DNA from: Streptomyces antnestii
Lineage (GTDB): Bacteria > Actinomycetota > Actinomycetes > Streptomycetales > Streptomycetaceae
DNA length: 64,000 nt
Direction of reading: 5' to 3'
Assembly (NCBI RefSeq): GCF_004005495.1
Contig: NZ_RZYA01000026.1
Span: 1-64,000 of the forward strand
Notes under the pieces: generated by a model
What the model saw: the letters and a program-made list of their open reading frames with translations, nothing else
Databases searched by the model: none
Told to the model about the DNA's origin: nothing
Part shown: positions 1 to 8,169 of the stretch, piece after piece
Position numbering within the stretch: position 1 is the stretch's first letter
How the letters are laid out: each line of letters opens with the position of its first letter
Translations under genes and position numbers: made by a program

Positions 1-108
1 GGCAACGGCGACATCTTCTTGAAAGGTGCCTGTAAGGGCGGCCGGTTCGCCGGCACCCGTGTGCTCAAGCCCGCCGGCGTATGGATCCGGCAGCGGGTGA
101 GAGGCTGA
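1..108 (+). CDS. C-terminal fragment of an unidentified protein
   Basis: Frame 1 is open from the left edge to a TGA at 106-108 and gives about 35 residues that start GNGDIFLKGACKGG and end IRQRVRG. The other two forward frames have stops near the left edge, so this is the only forward frame that could continue a gene from outside the window. I do not recognise the family. The following 130 bases lead to a 22-bp palindrome that could terminate it. Confidence is low because the fragment is short and the neighbouring DNA is degenerate. Confidence 0.3.
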   Translation, partial: GNGDIFLKGACKGGRFAGTRVLKPAGVWIRQRVRG

Positions 109-240
109 GCGGTGACGTCCGCGCATTTGGCGAATACGTCGATGACGACCACGGGGGCCGTCGCCGCGATGCTTGGGCTGCGTGCGCGGCCGCTGCACCG
201 TAACCCCAGGACCAACGCGCCCCCCAGGGGGGAAGTGCGC

Positions 241-262
241 CGGGGCGGCTGCAGCCGCCCCG
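241..262. terminator. 22-bp perfect palindrome, possible terminator
   Basis: The sequence is its own reverse complement and can fold as CGGGGCGGC / TGCA / GCCGCCCCG. It lies downstream of the truncated left-edge gene and has no T-tract, as is usual for Streptomyces terminators. Apart from this palindrome and an 11-bp repeat, I see nothing recognisable between 109 and about 570. Confidence 0.35.
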
Positions 263-398
263 TGTCGACGGCGTTGGTGAGACCGCAAGTGTCTCCCGTG
301 CCAGATCCGTCACCCCGGCGGGGCAGGCGATGCGTGCTGAGTCACTCCGCCCGGAGCGGCTCAAACCGGCTACTGATCCGGCACCGGAGAGCAGATCT

Positions 399-429
399 GC
401 GTGAGCGATGCGTGAGCGATGCGTGAGCG
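399..429. repeat. 11-bp tandem repeat, about 2.8 copies
   Basis: The unit GCGTGAGCGAT occurs at 399-409 and 410-420 and is followed by a partial copy at 421-429. It lies in non-coding DNA upstream of the Ppx/GppA relic. It probably arose by slippage, and no function is evident. Confidence 0.6.
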
Positions 430-572
430 GACGGTTCAGCTCACGGTGGACCGAGCGGCATGGGGATCGAGGCTGCACGTCTCTGAACTGGCAAAAACAG
501 GATGCCGCGTCAGGCGCTGGCACCCCGCCTTTCGCGCCTCGGGTTCCGCGTGCACCGGGAAGGGCGGCTGAT

Positions 573-1063
573 CTGCCGGTGCTCTCCCGCAAGGTGCGGT
601 TGAGACTGCACGAGACCCTCGACCGCAAGGGGCGGCTAGAGATCGCCTCCGGCACCGGAGAGCAGCCCCGCGCCGTCCACTCGCTGGCGCTGGGTGCCCG
701 CAGGGATCACCAGGGACCGGCTTCCCGGTGATACCGCTCCATCCCAACGCCCCTTGACCGAGATCCGGCAGCACCTGAGCCGGTCTCTGGAAGCCGCACC
801 CGGCCTGCCGCAAGTCGAACCTGGTGGGCGGGTGTTGTCCTGCTCCAAGACCTTCGAACAGCTCGCCCTGCTCGCCGCCGCCCGGGGCAGGGCACCGCGA
901 GCTGGACGGCAGCTGACGCTCCCCCAACTGCGCACGTCAGCCCCTCTGTTGGCCGACGCGGGACCGTCCCGACGTGCAAGCCCTCATGGAGGCTTGTGGA
1001 GCCAAGAACGTCGAGATCTGTCCCTGGTCCACCCGGGAAGGACTACTGCTCGAACACCTAGCG
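573..1063 (+). pseudogene. Ppx/GppA phosphatase relic, multiply frameshifted
   Basis: Three different forward frames carry consecutive pieces that I recognise from Streptomyces Ppx/GppA (exopolyphosphatase/guanosine pentaphosphatase) proteins. An N-terminal piece (LSRKVRLRLHETLDRKGRL, about 580-640) is followed by a central piece (AGITRDRLPGD, then LSCSKTFEQLALLA, about 695-890). A C-terminal piece follows from 974 (KNVEICPWSTREGLLLEHL), matching the family's CPWALREG motif. Two frame changes are needed, and the conserved N-terminal actin-like ATPase region is mostly missing. The order is right, so this is a decayed copy rather than chance similarity. An intact copy would be about 300 residues. 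Confidence 0.6.
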
Positions 1064-1216
1064 GTGCCCTACACCGCATTCGGCCGCCCCCGGACAGGAG
1101 AGCAGCCGTCGAGCTACGGTTCCTTGCCAGGAACTCCGCCCCCGGAGACGGCCCCACCCTGTACGCCAGTGACGGACAGTCCGATCCTGAATCCAGCCGT
1201 CGCAGACTGACAATGG

Positions 1217-1238
1217 CGGGCCCGGCCGTCCGGGCCCG
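1217..1238. terminator. Hairpin downstream of the sugar dehydrogenase
   Basis: A 9-bp perfect GC stem (CGGGCCCGG with a CCGT loop) lies about 70 nt past the stop of the leftward dehydrogenase gene. It is a plausible intrinsic terminator without a U-tract. Confidence 0.45.
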
Positions 1239-1306
1239 GCATTTGCTGCTGAGCTGTGACATCCCCTACGGCGGGGAAGATGGAGAGGTGCGGGGTGTCC
1301 TGGACG

Positions 1307-2455
1307 TCAGTGAGACGCGCTGCTCGTCAGCTCCACCTCGAGCACCTGGTCGGAGCCGGCGGGCTGCTTGCCGTTGTAGTCGGCGTTGGTGGTCAGCACC
1401 CAGAGCGCGTTTTTGCCGGGGACCTTCTCGACGGTGCGGAGTCGGCCGTACTGGTTCTTGTAGAGCTCGACCGGGGTACCCACCTCCGTACCGTCGACGG
1501 GGATGCGGTACAGGCGTCTGCCGCGCATGGTCGCCATGTACAGGTCGCCGTCGGCGTAGGCGATCCCGCTCGGTGAGGCGTCCGTGGGCTGCCAGTGCGC
1601 CTTGGGGTTGGTCATCCCGTCAGTGGTGCAGGGGCCTTCGCACGTGGGCCAGCCGTAGTTCTTTCCGGGCTCGATCAGGTTGATCTCGTCGTACGTGTCC
1701 TGGCCGAGCTCCGACTCCCACAGGCGGCCCTGGGGATCCCACGTCAGGCCCTGAGCATTGCGGTGGCCGTAGGAGTAGACATACGAGTCGAACGGATTAC
1801 CGGGTGCCGGCTTGCCGTCGGTGGTCAGCCGCAGGATCTTCCCGTTGAGGGAGTTCTTGTCCTGTGCCGTGGCCGACACGTTGGCGTCCCCGGTGGTGGC
1901 GTAGAGGTAGCCGTCGGGGCCGAACTTCAGGCGGCCGCCGTTGTGGATCAAGGACTTCTGGATCCCGCCCAGCAGCACGTGGTAGTCACTGAGGGTGGAG
2001 CCGTCGTATTTCATGCGCACGATCCGGTTTCCCTCCTCGGCCGTGTGCATCACATAGATGTAGTGGTCCTCTTCCCAGCAGGGCGAGACGGCGATGCCCA
2101 GCACGCCGTCATTGGCGTCGACGGTCAGGCTCCCCCTGGCCGTCGCCTCCGGCACGGTGCCGATGAAGGTCTTCTCGCCGTTCCGGGTGAGTCGGAAGAG
2201 CTTGGCCGAGTCGCGCTCGCCGATCAGTGCGGAGCCGTCCGGCAGCCAGCTCAGGCCCCAGGGGACGGTCCAGCCTGTGGACAGGGTGCGGACGGTGCCG
2301 GGTTGCGAACCCGCGTGGTGTCGGGGCGGTGAGGCCGTACTGCTGCTGGTGCCGGCGAACCCGACCAGCGTCGAGACGGCCATGACTCCGACCGCGATCA
2401 CCGCGCGAAGCCGCCTGCTGCCGGTCGTTCTCCGGGGAATCGTCAAGATGGACAC
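1307..2455 (-). CDS. Secreted PQQ-dependent sugar dehydrogenase family protein
   Basis: This is a soluble quinoprotein glucose/sorbosone dehydrogenase-type beta-propeller of 382 residues. The GTG at 2455 is chosen as the start because GGAGGG lies 6 nt upstream and the next residues form a Sec-type signal peptide (RRTTGSRRLRAVIAVGVMA, cleavage near residue 40). Family landmarks are IHNGGRLKFGPDGYLY near residue 170, which contains the expected catalytic His, the SYGHRNAQGL repeat motif, and KNYGWPTCEG. Members oxidise sugars extracellularly with PQQ and calcium, but some homologues of this fold use no known cofactor. The pqqA/pqqB remnant lies divergently upstream, which supports PQQ use by an ancestor. 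The broken pqqB raises the question of how holoenzyme is made now. Substrate unknown. Confidence 0.85.
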   Translation of the reverse strand: MSILTIPRRTTGSRRLRAVIAVGVMAVSTLVGFAGTSSSTASPPRHHAGSQPGTVRTLSTGWTVPWGLSWLPDGSALIGERDSAKLFRLTRNGEKTFIGTVPEATARGSLTVDANDGVLGIAVSPCWEEDHYIYVMHTAEEGNRIVRMKYDGSTLSDYHVLLGGIQKSLIHNGGRLKFGPDGYLYATTGDANVSATAQDKNSLNGKILRLTTDGKPAPGNPFDSYVYSYGHRNAQGLTWDPQGRLWESELGQDTYDEINLIEPGKNYGWPTCEGPCTTDGMTNPKAHWQPTDASPSGIAYADGDLYMATMRGRRLYRIPVDGTEVGTPVELYKNQYGRLRTVEKVPGKNALWVLTTNADYNGKQPAGSDQVLEVELTSSASH

Positions 2456-2631
2456 TCTGCTCCCTCCGGGGGCTCTGCGTACGTTGTGACGGAACGTAGG
2501 AGGGTGTTGGCCGGAGGTATGCAAGGCGCGCCGCTGATCCACCGGTTGGCCGGGGTGCGGTTGCGGGGTTGTCACCGGTGCCGAAGGTGGCAGAGGAATG
2601 TCCGAACTCCTCATGAAAGGACGGACACATC

Positions 2632-2811
2632 ATGGTGATGAACACCATGGAGCCGACAGCGGAGCGGACCCAGGATCCTGGCTCAGCGGGAGCCGGCGAC
2701 AATCGCGCCGGGAATGGTGCCGGGGCCTGGCAGGCACCCGGATACACGGTGGTGGAAACCGCGCTGGAAGTCACCGCGTACTCCCTGGCCACCCGCTGGC
2801 GGTGCCGCTGA
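2632..2811 (+). CDS. pqqA: Probable PQQ precursor peptide PqqA
   Basis: The short gene encodes 59 residues from the ATG at 2632; internal ATGs at 2638 and 2647 are alternative starts. The C-terminal part reads APGYTVVETALEVTAYSLAT. It contains the PqqA signature, a Glu and a Tyr three residues apart in an EVTAY context, which are the two residues cross-linked to build PQQ. The stop is one base before the GTG of pqqB, the usual operon order. The gene is divergent from the PQQ-type dehydrogenase. The N-terminal extension is longer than in classical 23-29-residue PqqA peptides. Identification rests on the motif plus context. Confidence 0.65.
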   Translation: MVMNTMEPTAERTQDPGSAGAGDNRAGNGAGAWQAPGYTVVETALEVTAYSLATRWRCR

Positions 2812-2812
2812 C

Positions 2813-3475
2813 GTGCTGCTCAAGGTCTTGGGTACCGCGGCCGGCGGGGGCGTACCGCAATGGAACTGTGCCTGCCCTCAATGCTCCGGGGCACGGGCGC
2901 ACCCGGGGGCGCCGCCGCCTGCACGCCTCGCTCGCCGTCAGGGCGGGTGAGGGCCGCTGGTGCGTGGTCGACGCGACACCCGACATCACCGAACAGATCG
3001 AGGAATACGCCGAGTTGCCCCCCCGGACCCGAGCGGCGGCGTACGCCGGTGGCCGGAGTCGTGCTGACCGACGGCGAACTCGACCACACACTTGGCGTCG
3101 CGCGGCTTCGGGAGGCCGATCGGCTGGAACTGCTCGCCACGGACGCCGTACGCCACGCGGTGCTGGACCGCCAGCACCTGGGAGCAGTGCTCGCCCCCTA
3201 CACCGAACTGACGTGGCGCGAGCTTCCCTCGGGCGGGCACGGCGAACCGCTCGGCGCGCAGTCCGCGGTTCACGTCAGCGCCGTCCCCGTCTCCGGCAAG
3301 CGGCCCTGCTATGCCGTGGAGGACGGGGCCGCGCCCGGTGATGACGGCCACTGGGCGCGCGCGCTGCGGCTCACCGATCGCTCCACCGGCGGTAGCGCCG
3401 TCTACGCTCCCGCGTTCGGCGTTTGGTCGGACGCCCTGAAGGAGGCGGTCGCCGAGGCGGACTGCGTCAGGCTGG
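2813..3475 (+). pseudogene. pqqB: pqqB relic, two frameshifts and a missing C-terminus
   Basis: PqqB is a metallo-beta-lactamase-fold protein of PQQ biosynthesis, normally about 300 residues. The GTG start at 2813 opens with KVLGTAAGGGVPQWNCACPQ, the diagnostic PqqB N-terminus. The frame then shifts near 2895-2910 (GGGGG run) to HASLAVRAGEGRWCVVDATP. It shifts again at a run of seven C at 3018-3024 to VAGVVLTDGELDHTLGVARL and continues to about 3475 (AYAPAFGVWSDALKEAVAEA). The last third of the protein, including the usual HINNTNP-like region, is absent. Both shifts are next to homopolymers, so they could be sequencing errors. The missing C-terminus cannot be explained that way. Confidence 0.75.
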
Positions 3476-3697
3476 AGACCGCTGAGCGGGCCGTCAGCGA
3501 GAAGCCTGCTCTGCGCGCGGTCGTCTCGGCCGCCGCGTCCGGTCCTGTCCTCCTGGGGGCTGCCGCTCCGTCCGTCCGCGCCGCTCCGCCAGCCGGGTGG
3601 GCTCGTCCCGGCGTGCTTCGTGAAATGCGTCGAGGAGGGCAATTCCCTGCGTAACCGTATCTATTGCCCTTCCTGAGCGAACGCCAAGGAGTAGGCA

Positions 3698-3826
3698 GTG
3701 GGTGACGTCGATGCGTTGGTGACAGGGGCCGGGGGATTCACCGGCGGGCATCTGACGCGGGCCCTGCTCGCCGAGGGACGCCGGGGCGACGGCGAGCAGA
3801 CCCTGAGCTTCACCTACATCGACGAC
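3698..3826 (+). pseudogene. Internally deleted NAD-dependent epimerase remnant
   Basis: AAGGAG precedes a GTG start at 3698. The frame opens with a Rossmann-type N-terminus (VDALVTGAGGFTGGHLTRAL) as in extended SDR epimerases/dehydratases. Within 20 residues it jumps to SFTYIDD, a motif that normally lies more than 150 residues later in these enzymes. The frame then runs into the 17-bp inverted repeat at 3824 and on to a stop at 4063 without recognisable content. This looks like a gene collapsed by a large internal deletion. A neighbouring stretch in another frame (LAAVLLCVITRRVPSPRFVI, about 3845-3910) resembles a membrane segment but is not assignable. I see nothing else between 3480 and 4200. 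Confidence 0.5.
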
Positions 3827-3860
3827 TGCGGCGAGGGCGGACGCCGCCCTCGCCGCAGTC
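3824..3860. repeat. 17-bp perfect inverted repeat with 3-nt loop
   Basis: The arms 3824-3840 (GACTGCGGCGAGGGCGG) and 3844-3860 are exact reverse complements around ACG. It sits exactly where the epimerase remnant loses similarity. It could be a strong terminator, a recombination scar or a mobile-element end. No matching partner copy was noticed elsewhere in the window. Confidence 0.7.
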
Positions 3861-4203
3861 CTGCTGTGCGTCATCACCCGCCGCGTGCCCAGCCCGCGGT
3901 TCGTGATCTGGATCCTCGGCCTCGCCGCCGTCCGTGCCACCTGGCAGGCCTCTCGCCCGAAGCTCCCCATCGCGCTCATCCTCACGGCCAAGGGGCTGAC
4001 TCCGCGCACCACCGTCACGCCCGTCACTCCATGGCGACTGCCGGGCCGAGAAGCACGCGGTGACGACGTGCGGGGGCGTAGGGCCGGGAGGGCGTCGAGC
4101 CCGGTGGCTCCGGTGACCCCGGAACCGCCGGCCACGCTGCGCGATCGTTCCGACAACCCCCTGCGCGCTTCTGAGCACATCGGCACATGTGAAAGGCGAT
4201 CAA

Positions 4204-5865
4204 GTGAAGCACCCCGAGCTCGACGAGGCATCGGTTCCGAGTCCCTCCGCGCGGCCGCCGGACGACGAAGGGCCTCGAAGCACTCCGACCGATCCGGACC
4301 GCCGGCCGTGCTCCCCTGAGAGGGATTCGGAATCCGACGGCAACATCAACCATGCACCCCGCGTCTCTCCCGCCGCCCCCTCCCGCATCACGCCGAACGA
4401 GGCCGCGCGCGCCCTTGTGTGGTCCGCGGCGCTGCTGCTGAGCGTCCTGCTGCTGCTCCTGGCCATGAGGCTGCCCTGGAACGGTGACCTCGGCATCCAT
4501 GCGGCGACCATCGAGCGACTGCGCGCCGATCTGATTCATCCCGGCGGTCTGCAGGTCGACGCCGACGTCGACAGCCCGTACTACTCGCCTTGGACGGTGC
4601 TCCTCGGCATCGTGGCCAAGGCGACCGGGCTGGGCACCTTCAAGGTGTTGCGCCTGGCGGCCCTCACCGCCCTCCCCCTGCTGCTCACAGGTGTCTGGCA
4701 CTTCACACGGACGCTGAGCACCCGACGCGTCGCGCCGGCCCTGGCCCTGCTGTGCCTGCTGCTGCTCTGGGGTCCTCCGGTCCTTGCGTGGAGCGGGTTC
4801 CTCAACCTCGGCTCGCTCGCCTTCACCCTCGCCTACCCGAGCACCTTCGTGCTCGGGCTCTCCTTCCACTTCTGGGCACTGCTCACCAAGGCACTGCGCT
4901 CCGCCGGCCGGTGGCCGGCCTTTCTCGGCCTCGGCCTGATGTGGGCGGTGATCCTGCTCAGTCACCAATTCACGGGGCTCGTCGCGACGTTCGGGGCACT
5001 GGGCGTGCTGCTTGCCGTACGCCCTTGGCCCGCCCGGGAGGTCTGGCTGCGGCTGGGAGCCGGGATCGTGCTCGCGGTCGTGGTGCTCGCCCTTTGGCCC
5101 TACTACTCGTTCTTCTCGCTGTTCGGTGTCGGCGGGCTCGAAGAGATCCACCGTCCGTTGTACGACAACATGGTGACGCGCTTCGGCCCGGCGCTGATCG
5201 GGGTCGCCGCCCTGTACTTCCGGTGGCGACGAGACCGGCGCGACCCGTTGGTGATCTTCTTCGTGCTGGGGACGCTGACGGTCGTGGGCGGTGGTGTCAC
5301 GGGCCACTGGTCATGGGGCAGAGCGCTGCCCGCGGCTGTCATCCCCGCGCAACTGGCCGCCGCACTCGCGGTGGCGGACGCCGGAAGCAGGAGGGTCCGC
5401 AACGTCCTCGCGGCGGTCCTGGGCGGTGCGATGCTGTTGGGGGTGCTGCTTCAGGCCTTCACGTTCGGCTACGTCATCGCCGATGAGGCGTTGCCACCGG
5501 CCGTGCGGCACAAGAGCTGGTCGTCCGTGGAGGGCTACGCGTGGATGACCCCCTGGGTGCAGCGCGGCGACACCGTCATGACCACCCGGGACACCAGTCT
5601 GCTGGTCCCCGCGTACGGCGCCTACACGGTGGCCCCCGGCTATCCCGATCTCGTCCTGCCGGACGAGAAGGAACGGCAAGCTGCCGTCGCGCGCTTCTTC
5701 GCACCCCACTCCTCGCGTGCGGACCGACTGGACGTCCTGCACCGCTACCACGTCAGGTGGCTTCTGCGGAGGGAGAACGAGGGCGGACTGCCCGCGGACG
5801 ACCCGGCCCTGCACAAGACGACCGTCGGGCCAGGGGGCCAGGCGCTGTACAGGGTGGTGGGATGA
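4204..5865 (+). CDS. Large multi-pass membrane protein, possible GT-C-like or polysaccharide-associated
   Basis: The product is 553 residues from the GTG at 4204, with AAAGG 7 nt upstream; a GTG at 4189 would add five residues. A polar, Pro/Ser/Asp-rich cytoplasmic N-terminus of about 70 residues precedes roughly ten hydrophobic helices. The C-terminal soluble domain has about 100 residues (WMTPWVQRGDTVMTTRDTSL, then RADRLDVLHRYHVRWLLRRE). The layout resembles GT-C-fold membrane glycosyltransferases and YfhO-like proteins: an early acidic loop (GDLGIHAATIERLR), many helices and a periplasmic tail that senses or binds sugar. I cannot name the family. It is the only intact gene between the broken epimerase and broken flippase, and it may have belonged to an older polysaccharide locus. 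Confidence 0.7.
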   Translation: MKHPELDEASVPSPSARPPDDEGPRSTPTDPDRRPCSPERDSESDGNINHAPRVSPAAPSRITPNEAARALVWSAALLLSVLLLLLAMRLPWNGDLGIHAATIERLRADLIHPGGLQVDADVDSPYYSPWTVLLGIVAKATGLGTFKVLRLAALTALPLLLTGVWHFTRTLSTRRVAPALALLCLLLLWGPPVLAWSGFLNLGSLAFTLAYPSTFVLGLSFHFWALLTKALRSAGRWPAFLGLGLMWAVILLSHQFTGLVATFGALGVLLAVRPWPAREVWLRLGAGIVLAVVVLALWPYYSFFSLFGVGGLEEIHRPLYDNMVTRFGPALIGVAALYFRWRRDRRDPLVIFFVLGTLTVVGGGVTGHWSWGRALPAAVIPAQLAAALAVADAGSRRVRNVLAAVLGGAMLLGVLLQAFTFGYVIADEALPPAVRHKSWSSVEGYAWMTPWVQRGDTVMTTRDTSLLVPAYGAYTVAPGYPDLVLPDEKERQAAVARFFAPHSSRADRLDVLHRYHVRWLLRRENEGGLPADDPALHKTTVGPGGQALYRVVG

Positions 5866-5929
5866 CGGGGCGCCGAGGCCGACAACGAGCCGGCGGCCGG
5901 GATCCGGTGAACCAGCGGAGGTAAGCGGC

Positions 5930-6640
5930 GGCCGTCTCCTTCACGTCGAAGTCGGCCGCTGCATGCGCCCGTCCCGCGTCTGCCGGACGGGCGCGCAAAC
6001 CGTGGTCGCCGCCGAGACCGCGTTGTACGGCCGTCGCGTACACGGGCATCCAGCGGCGTGCGGCCACCCAGGCGAGTGCCACCGGGACCATGCCGAGCAG
6101 CGAACAGCACGCCGCGGCCAGGGGAGTCCCGCCGAGTGACGCTCCGGCGAGGCCGCTCGCACAGAGCACTCCGCCGAAGGCCGCGTGCACCCGAGGCCGT
6201 AGGGCTTCCAGCCCAGGGCGAGCACAGCGGGGCCATCCCGCAGACCGGTCCGAGGGCCGAGAAACGGCCCTGGTCGAGCCGGCGCAGCGCCGTGGCCGCG
6301 ACCGATGCCGCGGGCTGCACCGGGAACTGCGGCCGGCCAGGCGCAGCAGGGGATCCGCTGCCGCCAGGTCCAAGGCCGCGACGCACAGCGGAGTGACGGC
6401 CTGCAGCACCGCACAGCACACTGCGCCGTGGGCCACCGAGAGCCACCAGGCGCTGTGCACCATCCACCGGGTGAGCCGCTCGGCGCGCAGCAGATAGGTG
6501 CCGAGTCCGAGGCGGCGTAGGCCCCGTAGGCGCCGGTGGGCACCAGACGGGCTGTGTAGGCGGTGTAACAGAGCTGGAGGATCGGGCCGATGACCGCCCC
6601 GGAGGAGTTCCAGGCGACTACGACGAGGACTCCGCGCGAT
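5930..6640 (-). pseudogene. Wzx-type polysaccharide flippase relic
   Basis: Reading leftward, pieces of a multi-helix transporter appear in alternating frames. They are AWNSSGAVIGPILQLCYTAY then RLVPTGAYGAYAA (about 6630-6530), VHSAWWLSVAHGAVCCAVLQ (about 6470-6400), FPVQPAASVAATALRRLDQG (about 6340-6270), and AFGGVLCASGLAGASLGGTP then SLLGMVPVALAWVAARRWMP (about 6180-6040). The first piece resembles the opening helix of oligosaccharide flippases (TAYTAR..P..GAYAA). At least four frame changes are required and the N-terminal start is not visible. The intact flippase at 14518-15987 is not a close copy. The product assignment is tentative; the disrupted state is clear. Confidence 0.5.
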
Positions 6641-6657
6641 CAGGCTGCCCCTGTGTA

Positions 6658-8006
6658 TTAGTCGACGACGCTGTGGGCGTTCACACCGATCCCCTTCTCG
6701 TACTCGACACCGACGATGGTGATCGGTTTTCCGTCGCCCGCGGCACTTTCGCCGTTGTTCGTGTTCCGTTCGACAGGACCCCAGCCGTTCGCCGGTGAAC
6801 GACAGGTGGTCTCCAGCGTCAGATCGCAGACGCCGGTGTCCGTCCCTTCCGGAGCCTCCACGGTCCACGCCGTGGTGAAGAACCTGCCCGCGGGGACGTC
6901 GTTCGCGATCGTCGGTGAAGTGGTCTCGAGCTTCCGGTCCGAGGGGCCGGTGAAGGTCACCGCGACGTTCCGGGCGGGTGCGCGGCCGAGGTCGGTGGCC
7001 GTGGTGGTAAGCGCGACGGGTCTTTCCGGCTTCGACCAACGTGCTGCCGTCCAGAAGGAGCTCGACGGCAGGAGGGTGGGCGGCTCACTTGTCGTCGGCC
7101 GACACTCGCAGCAGGACGGTGCCGTGCGCGGGCACGGTCGCCGCGATGGTGCCCGCGGTGTGGTAGCTCTTGTGCTGCCACAGGTCGCGCAGGGTGTACG
7201 CATCGACGCCGGGCAGCCCGACTGCCGTCGTTGTCGTGGCGATCCGCTGTGCACTGCCTGACTCGTTGAAGAGGGCGACCGCGCGGCTGCCGTCCTGCAT
7301 CTTCTTGGCGACGACCCAGCGCTCGCCCTCGGAGGAGACGACCTCGCCCTGTTTGCCCAGCGGGTCCTGGTCGACCGCGATCACCTCCCGGTTGCTGATG
7401 ATCTTGAAGGTCGCGTCCGACGCTTTGCGTAGATCGGAGCCGATCAGCAGCGGCGCGGCCATCACGGACCACATCGAGAAGTGCGTGCGGTACTCGGTGT
7501 CCGTCATCCCGCCATTGCCGACCTCCAGCATGTCGGGGTCGTTCCAGTGCCCGGGGCCCGCGTACCGAGCGAGCGGAAGGTTGCTCTTCATGATGGACAG
7601 CACGGACGGCCAGCTGTCGGAAATGTCGCCGGTCGTACGCCACAGATTGCCCACGTCGGCCGCCCACTCCCAGGGCTTGTTCTGCCCCCACTCGCAGATG
7701 CTGTACACGATGGGCCGGCCCGTTGTGCTGGAGGCAGCCTTGAGGGCGTTGCGCATCGTGGTGTATCTCTGCTCGGCGTCCACACCCTGGTTGTTGCAGT
7801 TGTCGTATTTTCAGTTAGTCGACGCCCCAGTCTGCGAACTGCTGTGCGTCGCTGAACTCGTGGCCGAGCGCGCCGGGGAAGCCCGCGTCGTTGTTGCAGG
7901 TCTTGGTGCCTGCGCTGGTGTAGATGCCCAGCTTGAGCCCCTTGGAGTGGACGTAGTCGGCCACCGCTTTGATGCCGTTAGGGCGGCCGGTTTCACCGCG
8001 TTCCAT
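6658..8006 (-). pseudogene. GH27 alpha-galactosidase relic with NEW3/NPCBM tail
   Basis: The order of domains is normal but the frame is broken repeatedly. Piece one (about 8006-7815) reads [20 protein letters not shown] and ends [10 protein letters not shown] at a TAA where GH27 enzymes have Tyr (GVDYLKYDNC). An extra A in the following AAAA run shifts the frame. Piece two (about 7800-7085) has ICEWGQNKPWEWAADVGNLW, GHWNDPDMLEVGNGG and MWSVMAAPLLIGSDLR, and stops at TGA after SADDK. Piece three, another frame, is a NEW3-like domain (VALTTTATDLGRAPARNVAV) and the start of an NPCBM domain (EYEKGIGVNAHSVVD) ended by TAA. The N-terminus with the WNSW and DDGW motifs is missing. A signal-peptide-like stretch ([14 protein letters not shown], about 8067-8026) may be its remnant. 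Confidence 0.8.
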
Positions 8007-8169
8007 ACAACTGGGGAAACCATGAGCCGGCGCCCAACAGTGCCGCAGCGAGCACTTGGAGAGCTCTTCACATGGCTGGACGGGTGAGGAGATGACACAT
8101 CGTTATGTTCCTCTGTGTTGGTCTCCGAGAGCGTGCGCACTCAGCGATGTGTTGCGGTGGCCCCTTGGA

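Noticed and set aside
377-667. Repeated TCCGGCACCGGAGAGCAG near 377 and 650 as possible mobile-element direct repeats
   Set aside because: The copies are short, contain a self-complementary GC core and do not flank a transposase or inverted ends.
2813-3475. Programmed frameshifting to make a full PqqB
   Set aside because: Two shifts would be needed, no slippery-site structure is evident, and the C-terminal third is missing in all frames.
4024-5307. Leftward Gln/Glu/His-rich frame of about 430 codons
   Set aside because: It is antisense to the hydrophobic membrane-protein gene; hydrophobic Leu/Val codons read backwards give Gln/Glu/His. No start signal or family.
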